64,000 bases of DNA from Bradyrhizobium arachidis (lineage in GTDB: Bacteria > Pseudomonadota > Alphaproteobacteria > Rhizobiales > Xanthobacteraceae), in NCBI RefSeq assembly GCF_024758505.1, contig NZ_CP077970.1, positions 4,712,001 to 4,776,000 on the forward strand. The letters are read 5' to 3'. How positions within the stretch are numbered: the stretch's first letter is position 1; every line of letters starts with the position of its first letter. Below, one piece after another: positions 23,811 through 32,647 of the stretch. Below the pieces are notes generated by a model. The model worked only from the letters and a program-made list of their open reading frames with translations, ran no database searches and had not been told where the DNA came from. The position numbers were made by a program, and so were the translations under genes.

Positions 23811-25655
23811 ATGTTCCGAGTCCTAATTGCATTGTTTCTTGCAAGTTTCCTGACCTGCGGCGCGGCGCATGCCGAGAAGCGCGTGGCGCTGGTGATCGGC
23901 AATTCTGCCTACAAGAGCGCGCCCCGGCTCACCAACCCGGCGAACGACGCCACGTTGGTCGGGGGCATGTTCAAGAAGGCCGGGTTCGATGCTGTCGATA
24001 TCAAGCTCGACCTCAATGTCGCTGACATGCGCAGGGCACTGCGTGACTTCGGCGACAAGACCAGGGATGCCGATGTTGCCGTGATCTATTATGCCGGTCA
24101 CGGCATCGAACTCGATGGCACCAACTATCTGATCCCCACGGACGCAACGCTGGAGAGGGATAGCGACGTTCTCGACGAGACGATTGCCCTGGACCGCGCG
24201 CTGTTTGCGGTCGAGCCCGCAAAGCAGCTCCGCCTCATCATTCTCGATGCCTGCCGCGACAATCCGTTCGCCAAGACGATGAAGCGCACGATCGCCTCGC
24301 GCGCCATCGGGCGCGGCCTCGCCAAGATCGAGCCGACCAGCCCGAACACCATGATTGCTTTCGCGGCGAAGGCGGGCTCGACGGCCTCGGATGGCGACTC
24401 CAGAAACAGTCCGTTCGCGGCCGCTCTGGTCGAGCGCCTCCCGACGCCGGGGCTCGACCTGGGCAAGGCGTTCCGCTTCGTTCGTGACGACGTCCTGAAG
24501 ACGACCGGCAACAAGCAGGAGCCCTATGTCTACGGCTCGCTCGGCGGCGACGACGTGCCGTTGGTTGCGGCGAAGCCGGTCGCGACCGGGCCGCAAGCCA
24601 GCCCTCAGGACGGGATCCGCCGGGACTATGAGCTGGCGCTCCAGGCGGGAAACCGCGACGCATGGGAAGCATTTTTGCAGGCCTATCCCGACGGGTTCTA
24701 TGCGGGCCTGGCGCGGGCACAACTGAAGAACGTTGCCGCCGAAGAGGCCCGCGCGGGCGCAGCCGAGAAGGCGCGCCAGGCCGAGGAGGCCAAGGCGCGG
24801 CTCGCATCCGAGCGCGCTACCAAGGCCGAGCAGGACAGGGCGGCGGCCGCCGCCAAGGCCGCCGAAGATGCTCGCATTGCCGCCGAAAAGGCCAAGCAGG
24901 TCGAGGAAGCCAAGGCGCTAGCGGCCGAGCAGCGCCGGAAGGATGCCGAGGCCGCCGTGGCCAAGGCGCAGGCCGACAAGCAGGCCGCCGAGAAGGCGCT
25001 CGCCGACAAGCTCGCGAACGACAAGGCGGCTGCCGAGCTTGCCGCAAAGCAGGCGGCAGAAAAGGCTCAGCGGGACGGCGAGCAGAAGGTCGCAGCCGTG
25101 GCCCCAACTCAGACGTCGCCCAGCCTCTCGCCGCAGGAGACGGCAAAGCTGGTGCAGTCGGAGCTCCGTCGCGTGGGATGCCTGACGGGTGCATCGGACG
25201 GAGAATGGAACGCCGCCGCGCAGCGCTCGCTGACCCTGTTCAACAAACATGCCGGGATGAAGCTCGACACCAAACTGGCGAGCTTCGACGCCCTCGACGC
25301 GATCAAGAGCAAGCAGGGACGCGTCTGCCCGCTGGTCTGCGACCGCGGCTCCAGAGCTGATGGCGATAGCTGCGTGAAGATCACGTGCCGTGCCGGCTAC
25401 CGCGTCAACGACGACAATGAATGCGAGAAGGTGCAGGACAAGAAACCCGTCGCGACTCGAGATGACGCCAAGCCGCGAGACGACGAGAGGAAGAAGAGCG
25501 AGGCGGCCCCCTCAAAGCCGCAGGCGTCTGGTCAAATGCTTTGTAACAATGCGGGCTGTCGGCCGGTAAGGCCCGGCTGTCGGGTTGTTAACCAGAGGTA
25601 CGGAGCTGGGGGCCTGTACGCTCCGGGAGGGGCACAAACGGAAGTGTGTGACTGA
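23811..25655 (+). CDS. Exported caspase-like protein, array copy 2
   Basis: 614 residues with the same domain order as copy 1 and an intact dyad in YYAGHGIELDG and LDACRDNPFAK. Its signal peptide is different (MFRVLIALFLASFLTCGAAHA), although the caspase domain that follows is nearly identical to copy 3 over 280 bp. It starts 21 nt after copy 1, so it is probably in the same message. The final Cys-framed tail (VVNQRYGAGG, LYAPGGAQTEV) is unlike the others. The Ala-rich coiled coil could project the C-terminal segments away from the catalytic domain. Confidence 0.92.
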   Translation: MFRVLIALFLASFLTCGAAHAEKRVALVIGNSAYKSAPRLTNPANDATLVGGMFKKAGFDAVDIKLDLNVADMRRALRDFGDKTRDADVAVIYYAGHGIELDGTNYLIPTDATLERDSDVLDETIALDRALFAVEPAKQLRLIILDACRDNPFAKTMKRTIASRAIGRGLAKIEPTSPNTMIAFAAKAGSTASDGDSRNSPFAAALVERLPTPGLDLGKAFRFVRDDVLKTTGNKQEPYVYGSLGGDDVPLVAAKPVATGPQASPQDGIRRDYELALQAGNRDAWEAFLQAYPDGFYAGLARAQLKNVAAEEARAGAAEKARQAEEAKARLASERATKAEQDRAAAAAKAAEDARIAAEKAKQVEEAKALAAEQRRKDAEAAVAKAQADKQAAEKALADKLANDKAAAELAAKQAAEKAQRDGEQKVAAVAPTQTSPSLSPQETAKLVQSELRRVGCLTGASDGEWNAAAQRSLTLFNKHAGMKLDTKLASFDALDAIKSKQGRVCPLVCDRGSRADGDSCVKITCRAGYRVNDDNECEKVQDKKPVATRDDAKPRDDERKKSEAAPSKPQASGQMLCNNAGCRPVRPGCRVVNQRYGAGGLYAPGGAQTEVCD

Positions 25656-25774
25656 GCCGCGAGGAGACGCAATCCGGCGCGGCTGCCTGCCTGCAGCTTT
25701 GCGCGCGCGATCGGCGAACGCCCGAGCAAAATCTCCTGCGCCGCCTGCCGGTCATCTTAAGGTTTCCTCCAGAT

Positions 25775-25790
25775 TGTGACCGGTGTCACA
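25775..25790. promoter_or_regulatory. CRP-like palindrome before caspase copy 3
   Basis: TGTGAC CGGT GTCACA, the closest of the three to a CRP consensus. Its centre is about 72 nt from the start at 25855, which suggests a separate promoter for copies 3-5. Confidence 0.68.
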
Positions 25791-25854
25791 GACCAGCGGG
25801 TTGCCTTCCGGAAGGCTCTCATTATTCTGATCACATTGTGATTTGTGGGCTGTA

Positions 25855-27699
25855 ATGGGCGCGCTTCGTTTTCTCTTGATCGTTTTTGCTGTGTGGCTCG
25901 GATGCGGACCGGCAATGGCCGAGCGACGCGTCGCGCTCGTGATCGGCAATTCGGCCTACAAGAGCGTGGCTCGGCTCACCAACCCGGCGAACGACGCCAC
26001 GTTGGTCGGGGGCATGTTCAAGAAGGCCGGGTTCGATGCTGTCGACATCAAGCTCGACCTCAATGTCGCTGACATGCGCAGGGCACTGCGTGACTTCGGC
26101 GACAAGACCAGGGATGCCGATGTTGCCGTGATCTATTATGCCGGTCACGGCATCGAACTCGATGGCACCAACTATCTGATCCCCACGGACGCAACGCTGG
26201 AGAGGGATAGCGACGTTCTCGACGAGACGATTGCCCTGGACCGCGCGCTGTTCGCGGTCGAACCCGCAAAGCAGCTCCGCCTCGTCATTCTCGATGCCTG
26301 CCGCGACAATCCGTTCGCCAAGACGATGAAGCGGACGATCGCTGCCCGCGCCATTGGACGCGGGCTCGCCAAGATCGAGCCGACCAGCCCGAACACCATG
26401 ATTGCGTTTGCGGCGAAGGCTGGCTCGACCGCCTCGGATGGCGACTCCAAAAACAGTCCGTTCGCCGCAGCCCTGGTCGAGCGCCTCCCGACGCCGGGGC
26501 TCGACCTGGGCAAGGCGTTCCGCTTCGTCCGCGACGATGTCCTGAAGACGACCGGCAACAAGCAGGAGCCCTATGTCTATGGCTCGCTCGGCGGCGACGA
26601 CGTGCCGCTGGTTGCGGCGAAGCCGGTTGCCACGGGGCCGCAAGCCAACCCTCAGGACGGGATCCGCCGCGACTATGAGCTGGCGCTCCAGGCGGGAAAC
26701 CGCGACGCATGGGAAGCATTTTTGCAGGCCTACCCCGACGGGTTCTATGCGGGCCTCGCGCGGGCGCAACTGAAGAACGTTGCCGCCGAAGAGGCACGCG
26801 CGAGTGCAGCCGAGAAGGCGCGCCAGGCTGAGGAGGCCAAGGCGCGGCTTGCATCAGAGCGCGCCACCAAGGCCGAGCAGGACAAGGCCGCCGCCGTCGC
26901 CAAGGCCGCCGAGGATGCCCGGCTCGCGGCGGAGAAGGCGAAGCAAGTCGAGGAAGCCAAGGCGCTAGCGGCCGAGCAGCGCCGAAAGGATGTCGAGGCC
27001 GCCGTGGCCAAGGCGCAGGCCGACAAGCAGGCCGCCGAGAAAGCGCTCGCCGACAAGATCGCGAACGACAAGGCGGCATCCGAGCTGGCCGCAAAACAGG
27101 CGACTGAGAAGGCTCAGCGCGACGGCGAGCAGAAGGTCGCAGCAGTGGCCCCAACCCAATCGTCGCCCAGTCTGTCGCCGCAGGAGACCGCCAAACTGGT
27201 GCAGTCAGAACTCCGTCGCGTCGGATGCCTGACCGGTGCAGCGGACGGAGACTGGAACGCCGCCGCGCAGCGCTCGCTGACCCTGTTCAACAAACATGCC
27301 GGGATGAAGCTCGACACCAAACTGGCGAGCTTCGACGCCCTCGACGCGATCAAGAGCAAGCAGGGACGCGTCTGCCCGCTGGTCTGCGACCGCGGCTCCA
27401 GAGCTGACGGCGACACCTGCGTGAAGATCGCCTGTCGTGCGGGCTACCGCGTCAACGACGACAATGAATGCGAGAAGGTGCAGGACAAGAAACCCGTCGC
27501 GACTCGAGATGACGCCAAGCCACGAGACGACCAGAGGAAGAAGGTTGAGGCCACGCCCTCGAAGCCGCAGGCGACCGGGCAGTTGATTTGCAATAGCGCG
27601 GGCTGCCGTCCGGTAAAGCCCGGATGCCGTGTGGTGCCCTATCAACAGTTCAAACATGGGTCGGTGAGCTCCGGTCAACCCCAGGAGGAGTGCAATTGA
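25855..27699 (+). CDS. Exported caspase-like protein, array copy 3
   Basis: 614 residues from ATG 25855. The signal peptide MGALRFLLIVFAVWLGCGPAMA matches copy 1, while the caspase core matches copy 2 almost base for base, so the gene is a mosaic. Dyad His and Cys are present (YYAGHGIELDG, LDACRDNPFAK). The coiled-coil, peptidoglycan-binding-like and Cys-rich parts follow as in the other copies. The tail is VVPYQQFKHG, SVSSGQPQEE before the last Cys. The 200-nt gap before it holds a CRP-like box, so it probably begins the second transcription unit. Confidence 0.92.
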   Translation: MGALRFLLIVFAVWLGCGPAMAERRVALVIGNSAYKSVARLTNPANDATLVGGMFKKAGFDAVDIKLDLNVADMRRALRDFGDKTRDADVAVIYYAGHGIELDGTNYLIPTDATLERDSDVLDETIALDRALFAVEPAKQLRLVILDACRDNPFAKTMKRTIAARAIGRGLAKIEPTSPNTMIAFAAKAGSTASDGDSKNSPFAAALVERLPTPGLDLGKAFRFVRDDVLKTTGNKQEPYVYGSLGGDDVPLVAAKPVATGPQANPQDGIRRDYELALQAGNRDAWEAFLQAYPDGFYAGLARAQLKNVAAEEARASAAEKARQAEEAKARLASERATKAEQDKAAAVAKAAEDARLAAEKAKQVEEAKALAAEQRRKDVEAAVAKAQADKQAAEKALADKIANDKAASELAAKQATEKAQRDGEQKVAAVAPTQSSPSLSPQETAKLVQSELRRVGCLTGAADGDWNAAAQRSLTLFNKHAGMKLDTKLASFDALDAIKSKQGRVCPLVCDRGSRADGDTCVKIACRAGYRVNDDNECEKVQDKKPVATRDDAKPRDDQRKKVEATPSKPQATGQLICNSAGCRPVKPGCRVVPYQQFKHGSVSSGQPQEECN

Positions 27700-27709
27700 G
27701 GACGAGGCT

Positions 27710-29563
27710 ATGATGGGCGCGCTTCGTTTTTTCTTGATCGCTTTTGCCGTGTGGCTCGGATGCGGACCGGCGATGGCCGAGCGGCGCGTCGCGCTGGTGA
27801 TCGGCAATTCCGCCTACAAGAGCGCGCCCCGGCTCACCAACCCGGTGAACGATGCCACTCTGGTCGGCGGCATGTTCAAGAAGGCGGGCTTTGACAATGT
27901 CGATGTCAGGCTTGATCTCAACGCCGCCGACATGCGCAGGTCGCTGCGCGAGTTCGCCGGCAGGACGCGCGATGCCGAGATTGCCGTCATCTACTATGCT
28001 GGGCACGGCATCGAGCTGGACGGGACGAACTATTTGATCCCCACCGATGCCGCGCTGGAAACGGACGGCGACGTGCTCGACGAGACCGTCGCGCTCGACC
28101 GCGCACTCTTTGCCGTGGAGCCAGCCAAGCAGCTTCGGCTCGTGATCCTTGACGCCTGCCGGGACAATCCGTTCGCCAAGACGATGAAGCGCACGGTCGC
28201 CTCGCGCGCCATCGGGCGCGGCCTCGCCAAGGTCGAGCCGACCAGCCCGAACACCATGATCGCCTACGCGGCGAAAGCGGGCTCGACGGCCTCGGATGGC
28301 GACTCCAAGAACAGCCCATTCGCGGCCGCCCTCGTCGAGCGCCTCCCGACGCCGGGGCTCGATCTGCGCAAGGCCTTTGGCTTTGTCCGCGACGACGTGC
28401 TCAAGACCACCGGCTACAAGCAGGAGCCCTATGTCTACGGTTCGCTCGGCGGCGACGACGTGGCGCTGGTCGCGGTGAAGCCGGTCGCGACCGGGCCGCA
28501 GGCAAACCCCGACAGCGAAATCCGGCGTGATTACGAACTGGCGCTGCAGCTCGGAACCCGCGATGGTTGGACTGCATTCCTCGGCCAGTATCCGGACGGC
28601 TTCTATGCCAACTTGGCCAAAGGCCAACTGAACAAGATCGCGGCCGAGGAGACACGCGCGGCCGCCGCGGACAAGGCCCGGCAGGCCGAAGAGGAGAAGG
28701 CGCGGCTTGCATCCGAACGCGCCAAGAAGGCCGAGCAGGACAAGGCCGCAGCCGCCGCCAAGGCCGCCGAGGACGCCCGGCTCGCGGCGGAGAAGGCCAA
28801 GCAGGCCGAAGAGGCGAAGGCAGCGGCAGCCGAACAGCGCAGGAAGGATGCCGAGGCCGCCGCAGCCAAGGTGCTGGCGGAAAAGCAAGCCGCAGAGAAG
28901 GCACTCGCCGACAAGATCGCGAGCGACAAGGCGGCTGCCGAGCTTGTCGCAAAGCAGGCGGCCGAGAAGGCCCAGCGCGACGGCGAGCAGAAGGTCGCAG
29001 CCGTTGCCCCGACCCAAACGTCGTCCAGCCTCTCGCCGCAGGAGACGGCGAAGCTGGTGCAATCGGAGCTGCGCCGCGTGGGCTGCCTCACCGGTGCGGC
29101 CGACGGCGACTGGAACGCGACGTCACAGCGGTCGCTGACGCTGTTCAACAAGCATGCGGGCATGAAGCTCGACACCAAGCTGGCGAGTTTTGATGCGCTC
29201 GATGCGATCAAGAGCAGGCAGGGACGGGTCTGCCCGCTGGTCTGCGACCACGGCTTCAGGGCTGATGGCGACGCCTGCGTCAAGATTGCCTGCCGCGCCG
29301 GATATCGCGTCAACGACGACAACGAGTGCGAGAAGATCCAGGAGAAGAAACCCGTCGCGACCCGCGAGGATGCCAAGCCGCGCGATGACGAAAGGAAGAA
29401 GGCTGAGAGCAAGCCTTCGAAGCCGCAGGCGACGGGCCAGATCTATTGCAGCAGTGCGGGCTGCCGTCCGGTTCGGCAGGGTTGTCGCCTCGATGTTGGA
29501 GTGGCCACCCCATATTCCAGGAGTGGCGGCACTGGCTCCGGTACGGTCGAGGTCTGCAACTGA
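27710..29563 (+). CDS. Exported caspase-like protein, array copy 4
   Basis: 617 residues from ATG 27710 (an ATG one codon later is equally possible). It starts 10 nt after copy 3. Signal peptide MMGALRFFLIAFAVWLGCGPAMA. Dyad intact in YYAGHGIELDG and LDACRDNPFAK. In the caspase domain it and copy 5 share NVDVRLDLNAADMRRSLREFAGRTRDAE and AALETDGDVLDETVALDR, which sets them apart from copies 1-3. A local change, LDLRKAFGFVRDD with TTGYKQEP, is unique to this copy. The tail contains YSRSGGTGSGTVEV, reminiscent of copy 1. Confidence 0.92.
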   Translation: MMGALRFFLIAFAVWLGCGPAMAERRVALVIGNSAYKSAPRLTNPVNDATLVGGMFKKAGFDNVDVRLDLNAADMRRSLREFAGRTRDAEIAVIYYAGHGIELDGTNYLIPTDAALETDGDVLDETVALDRALFAVEPAKQLRLVILDACRDNPFAKTMKRTVASRAIGRGLAKVEPTSPNTMIAYAAKAGSTASDGDSKNSPFAAALVERLPTPGLDLRKAFGFVRDDVLKTTGYKQEPYVYGSLGGDDVALVAVKPVATGPQANPDSEIRRDYELALQLGTRDGWTAFLGQYPDGFYANLAKGQLNKIAAEETRAAAADKARQAEEEKARLASERAKKAEQDKAAAAAKAAEDARLAAEKAKQAEEAKAAAAEQRRKDAEAAAAKVLAEKQAAEKALADKIASDKAAAELVAKQAAEKAQRDGEQKVAAVAPTQTSSSLSPQETAKLVQSELRRVGCLTGAADGDWNATSQRSLTLFNKHAGMKLDTKLASFDALDAIKSRQGRVCPLVCDHGFRADGDACVKIACRAGYRVNDDNECEKIQEKKPVATREDAKPRDDERKKAESKPSKPQATGQIYCSSAGCRPVRQGCRLDVGVATPYSRSGGTGSGTVEVCN

Positions 29564-29660
29564 GGACGAATGCCAGGTGAGGAAGAAGAGCTTTCGGTAC
29601 ATGCACGTGTTGCTGGCAGAGCACTCCGGAACTCTCGTCGTATTCTGGTTTGAGGCTGAG

Positions 29661-31451
29661 ATGCGCGCGCTTCGTTTTTTCCTGATCGTTTTTGCCGTCT
29701 GGCTTGGATGCGGACCGGCCATGGCCGAACGGCGCGTGGCGCTGGTGATCGGCAATTCCGCCTACAAGAGCGTGGCCCGGCTCACCAACCCGGCGAACGA
29801 TGCCACCCTGGTCGGCGGCATGTTCAAGAAGGCCGGTTTCGACAATGTCGATGTCAGGCTCGACCTCAACGCCGCCGACATGCGCAGGTCGTTGCGCGAG
29901 TTCGCGGGCCGGACCCGCGATGCGGAGGTTGCCGTCATCTACTATGCCGGGCACGGCATCGAGCTGGACGGCACCAACTACCTGATCCCCACCGATGCCG
30001 CGCTGGAAACGGACGGCGACGTGCTCGACGAGACCGTCGCGCTCGACCGCGCGCTCTTTGCAGTGGAGCCCGCAAAACAGCTTCGCCTCGTCATCCTGGA
30101 TGCCTGCCGGGACAATCCGTTCGCCAAGACGATGAAGCGCACGATCGCGGCCCGCGCCATCGGGCGCGGTCTTGCCAAGGTCGAGCCGACCAGCCCGAAC
30201 ACGATGATCGCGTTTGCCGCAAAGGCGGGATCGACCGCGTCGGATGGCGACGCCAAAAACAGTCCGTTCGCGGCGGCGCTGGTCGAGCGCCTTCCGACGC
30301 CGGGGCTGGACCTCGGCAAGGCGTTCCGCTTCGTCCGCGACGATGTCCTGAAGACCACCGGCAACAAGCAGGAGCCCTATGTCTATGGCTCGCTGGGCGG
30401 CGACGACGTGGCGCTGGTGCCGGCGAAGCCGGTTGCGACCGGGCCGCAGGCAAGCCCTCAGGATGCCGTTCGCCGGGATTACGAGCTGGCGCTCCAGCTC
30501 GGAACCCGCGACGGTTGGACGGCCTTCCTCGGTCAGTATCCGGACGGCTTCTATGCCAACCTGGCCAAAGGCCAACTCAACAAGATCGCGGCCGAGGAGA
30601 CCCGCGCCGTTGCCGCAGACAAGGCCCGGCAGGCCGAAGATGAGAAGGCGCGGCTTGCATCCGAACGCGCCAAGAAGGCCGAGCAGGACAAGGCCGCAGC
30701 CGCCGCCAAGGCCGCCGAGGATGCCCGGCTCGCGGCGGAGAAGGCCAAGCAGGTCGAGGAAGCCAAGGCGGCTGCCGCAGAACAGCGCAGGAAGGATGCC
30801 GAAGCCGCCGTGGCCAAGGCGCAAGCCGACAAGCAGGCCGCCGCCGAGCTGGCCGCAAAGCAGGCGGCGGAAAAGGCCCAGCGCGACGGCGAGCAGAAGG
30901 TCGCAGCCGTGGCCCCAACGCAATCGCCGTCCAGCCTCTCGCCGCAGGAGACGGCAAAGCTGGTGCAGTCAGAACTCCGTCGCGTCGGATGTCTGACTGG
31001 CGCATCGGACGGAGAATGGAACGCCTCCGCCCAGCGCTCGCTGACGCTGTTCAATAAACATGCCGGGACGAAGTTCGATACCAAGCTGGCCAGCTTCGAC
31101 GCTCTCGACGCGATCAAGAGCAAGCAAGGACGCGTCTGCCCGCTGGTCTGCGACCGCGGGTTCAGGGCTGATGGCGATAGCTGCGTGAAGATCACCTGCC
31201 GCGCAGGCTATCGCGTCAATGACGACAATGAATGCGAGAAGATGCGGGAGGCGAAACCAGTCCCTACGCGCGACGACTCGGCCAAACGGGATACGGAGCG
31301 TAAGAAGGTTGAGACTGCTCCATCGAGACCGCAGTCGAGTGGACAATTTACTTGCAATTCGATGACCTGCCGCCCCGTCAAACCTGGGTGCAGATTGGTG
31401 AAGTTGAATACCCCTGGAGAGCCGGCCAATGGTTCGGAAGTGTGTAACTGA
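29661..31451 (+). CDS. Exported caspase-like protein, array copy 5
   Basis: 596 residues from ATG 29661 (MRALRFFLIVFAVWLGCGPAMA); the open frame extends further upstream across the end of copy 4, but only this start gives the signal peptide shared with the other copies. Dyad residues are intact. The coiled coil is 15 residues shorter than in copy 1, with the unit between two QAAAE/KAAAE repeats missing. The tail between the last Cys residues is the shortest of the set (LVKLNTPGEPANGSEV, 16 residues). The gene closes the array and is followed by a hairpin repeat. Confidence 0.92.
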   Translation: MRALRFFLIVFAVWLGCGPAMAERRVALVIGNSAYKSVARLTNPANDATLVGGMFKKAGFDNVDVRLDLNAADMRRSLREFAGRTRDAEVAVIYYAGHGIELDGTNYLIPTDAALETDGDVLDETVALDRALFAVEPAKQLRLVILDACRDNPFAKTMKRTIAARAIGRGLAKVEPTSPNTMIAFAAKAGSTASDGDAKNSPFAAALVERLPTPGLDLGKAFRFVRDDVLKTTGNKQEPYVYGSLGGDDVALVPAKPVATGPQASPQDAVRRDYELALQLGTRDGWTAFLGQYPDGFYANLAKGQLNKIAAEETRAVAADKARQAEDEKARLASERAKKAEQDKAAAAAKAAEDARLAAEKAKQVEEAKAAAAEQRRKDAEAAVAKAQADKQAAAELAAKQAAEKAQRDGEQKVAAVAPTQSPSSLSPQETAKLVQSELRRVGCLTGASDGEWNASAQRSLTLFNKHAGTKFDTKLASFDALDAIKSKQGRVCPLVCDRGFRADGDSCVKITCRAGYRVNDDNECEKMREAKPVPTRDDSAKRDTERKKVETAPSRPQSSGQFTCNSMTCRPVKPGCRLVKLNTPGEPANGSEVCN

Positions 31452-31478
31452 GGACAAAGCTTAGGCGCTTGACCGCCC

Positions 31479-31503
31479 GCAAGCGAGGGTGCCCGGGTTA
31501 GTT
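31479..31503. repeat. 25-bp direct repeat, copy 1
   Basis: GCAAGCGAGGGTGCCCGGGT plus TAGTT. It recurs with one mismatch at 32311-32335. The two copies enclose two very small genes (31528-31713 and 31830-32033). Confidence 0.7.
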
Positions 31504-31528
31504 GGCCCGTGGTTCACGCTGGCGGGCC
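31504..31528. repeat. GGCCCG...CGGGCC hairpin, copy 2
   Basis: GGCCCG, TGGTTCACGCTGG, CGGGCC, sharing the TTCACG core with the elements at 21256 and 35576. It lies directly after the caspase array and touches the stop of the next minus-strand gene, so it may act as a terminator for both. Confidence 0.68.
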
Positions 31529-31713
31529 TAGCTGCAATCGTCGTGCGGCCTTTCCTCTAGCAGAGCAGCGCGCTTAAGACAGTCATTTGCCAGTTGTACC
31601 AGTCTGGCGCTCGTCTCAGGTCCCATTATCTCAGCGAGGCTTAGACAATGAGCGGCCTTTGCGCGGAGCGCGACGGCGCTTTCGTCGGCCGGATCGACCG
31701 GGTCGTCTGCCAT
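31528..31713 (-). CDS. Small hypothetical protein
   Basis: 61 residues from ATG 31713: MADDPVDPADESAVALRAKAAHCLSLAEIMGPETSARLVQLANDCLKRAALLEERPHDDCS. The helical pattern (AxxALRAxAAxxxxLAExMxxxTxxxLxxLAxxCLxxAxxLE) is that of the many small genus-specific proteins of Bradyrhizobium. No signal or membrane segment. Function unknown. Confidence 0.68.
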   Translation of the reverse strand: MADDPVDPADESAVALRAKAAHCLSLAEIMGPETSARLVQLANDCLKRAALLEERPHDDCS

Positions 31714-31829
31714 CGTGTACTCCCGAGATGAGACGTTCACCGCGTCGGCGTCCGCCGCACGGGTTGAATGTCCGCAAGGGAGCAATAGAGCTGATGCTGC
31801 GTCGTTCCTAACCTGGCTTGCCCACGGGA

Positions 31830-32033
31830 CTAGCTTGGTGGTTGTAGTCCGGGAGCGTTGAGCCATTCGCTCAATTGCGCACCAGTCTCGGTCAGCCGGG
31901 CCTTCCTGAGCGTTTCGTCCCGCAACTTGCCGGGAGGCAAAAGCTCTGCCTGTTCGCGCAGCCTGGCCACTTCGTCGGCAAGACGTTCTTCAAGAGACCT
32001 GGGTTGCTTGAAACGACGCCGGCGTTCGGCCAT
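31830..32033 (-). CDS. Small helical hypothetical protein
   Basis: 67 residues from ATG 32033: MAERRRRFKQPRSLEERLADEVARLREQAELLPPGKLRDETLRKARLTETGAQLSEWLNAPGLQPPS. A basic start is followed by a strongly helical section and LPPGKLRDETLRKAR, a recurrent motif of small Bradyrhizobium proteins. Function unknown. Confidence 0.72.
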   Translation of the reverse strand: MAERRRRFKQPRSLEERLADEVARLREQAELLPPGKLRDETLRKARLTETGAQLSEWLNAPGLQPPS

Positions 32034-32209
32034 AGCGCTGCTCCCTGCTTGGATGGGGCGGGAGCGCTGTGATGGGGGCGATCTCATCACCGATAGGTGC
32101 CACGAGCCGGGCGGTGATGACGGCCAACGTTTGATGAATGGAACGGTTCCTCTGCGGCGGGACAGTCGCAGTCTGCTTTGAGGACAAGCCTAAAGCGCGA
32201 TGGCTTTAG

Positions 32210-32294
32210 GTTGAATCGTCATCGCGCTTTAGGTCTTTGTTTGAGCATGATCTTTTCGGAAAACCGCTGCGCACTTTTCCGGATCATGCTTTAG
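32210..32294. repeat. Dispersed repeat (GAGCATGATC...GATCATGC), copy 1
   Basis: Starts GTTGAATCGTCATCGCGCTT and holds GAGCATGATCTTTTCGGAAAA facing ACTTTTCCGGATCATGC. It matches 37324-37406 at over 90 percent by eye. A decayed third copy is near 37085-37165. Confidence 0.82.
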
Positions 32295-32310
32295 GCGCGC
32301 GCCTGATCAC

Positions 32311-32335
32311 GCAAGCGAGGGCGCCCGGGTTAGTT
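32311..32335. repeat. 25-bp direct repeat, copy 2
   Basis: GCAAGCGAGGGCGCCCGGGT plus TAGTT; pairs with 31479-31503. It reaches into the 3' end of the DUF6894-like gene. Confidence 0.7.
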
Positions 32336-32647
32336 CAAGCAAGCACGGGCCGGCCAACTGCCGGTCACGGGTGTCGAAGACTGATCACGGATCCTCAAGT
32401 TTACGGCCCTGGTTCGCCCACCATCAGACGTAATGATCTCGACCGATGTGCACATGCTGAGGGCCAGACCGTCATCTGTCCGGATATTGACGCTGAGGCT
32501 CGGCGCACTCGATAGAGGTTGATTGCGGATAGCCTCAACCAAAGACCTCAGGGCCGCAAGGCGGGCCGCTTCGATGTCTGGCAGGTCGATGCCTCCATCG
32601 TCATATGTGATACCGGTCACGTCCTGATAGTCGAAGTAAAAGCGCAT
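32330..32647 (-). CDS. DUF6894-like small protein
   Basis: 105 residues from ATG 32647. MRFYFDYQDVTGITYDDGGIDLPDIEAARLAALRSLVEAIRN follows the DUF6894 pattern (YFDxxDxxGxxxDxxGxxLPDxEAARxxAxxxLxE), a short family common in rhizobia. The remainder, SVNIRTDDGLALSMCTSVEIITSDGG, fits the usual second strand pair, and the tail after it is atypical and partly encoded by the direct repeat. Function unknown. Confidence 0.75.
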   Translation of the reverse strand: MRFYFDYQDVTGITYDDGGIDLPDIEAARLAALRSLVEAIRNQPLSSAPSLSVNIRTDDGLALSMCTSVEIITSDGGRTRAVNLRIRDQSSTPVTGSWPARACLN

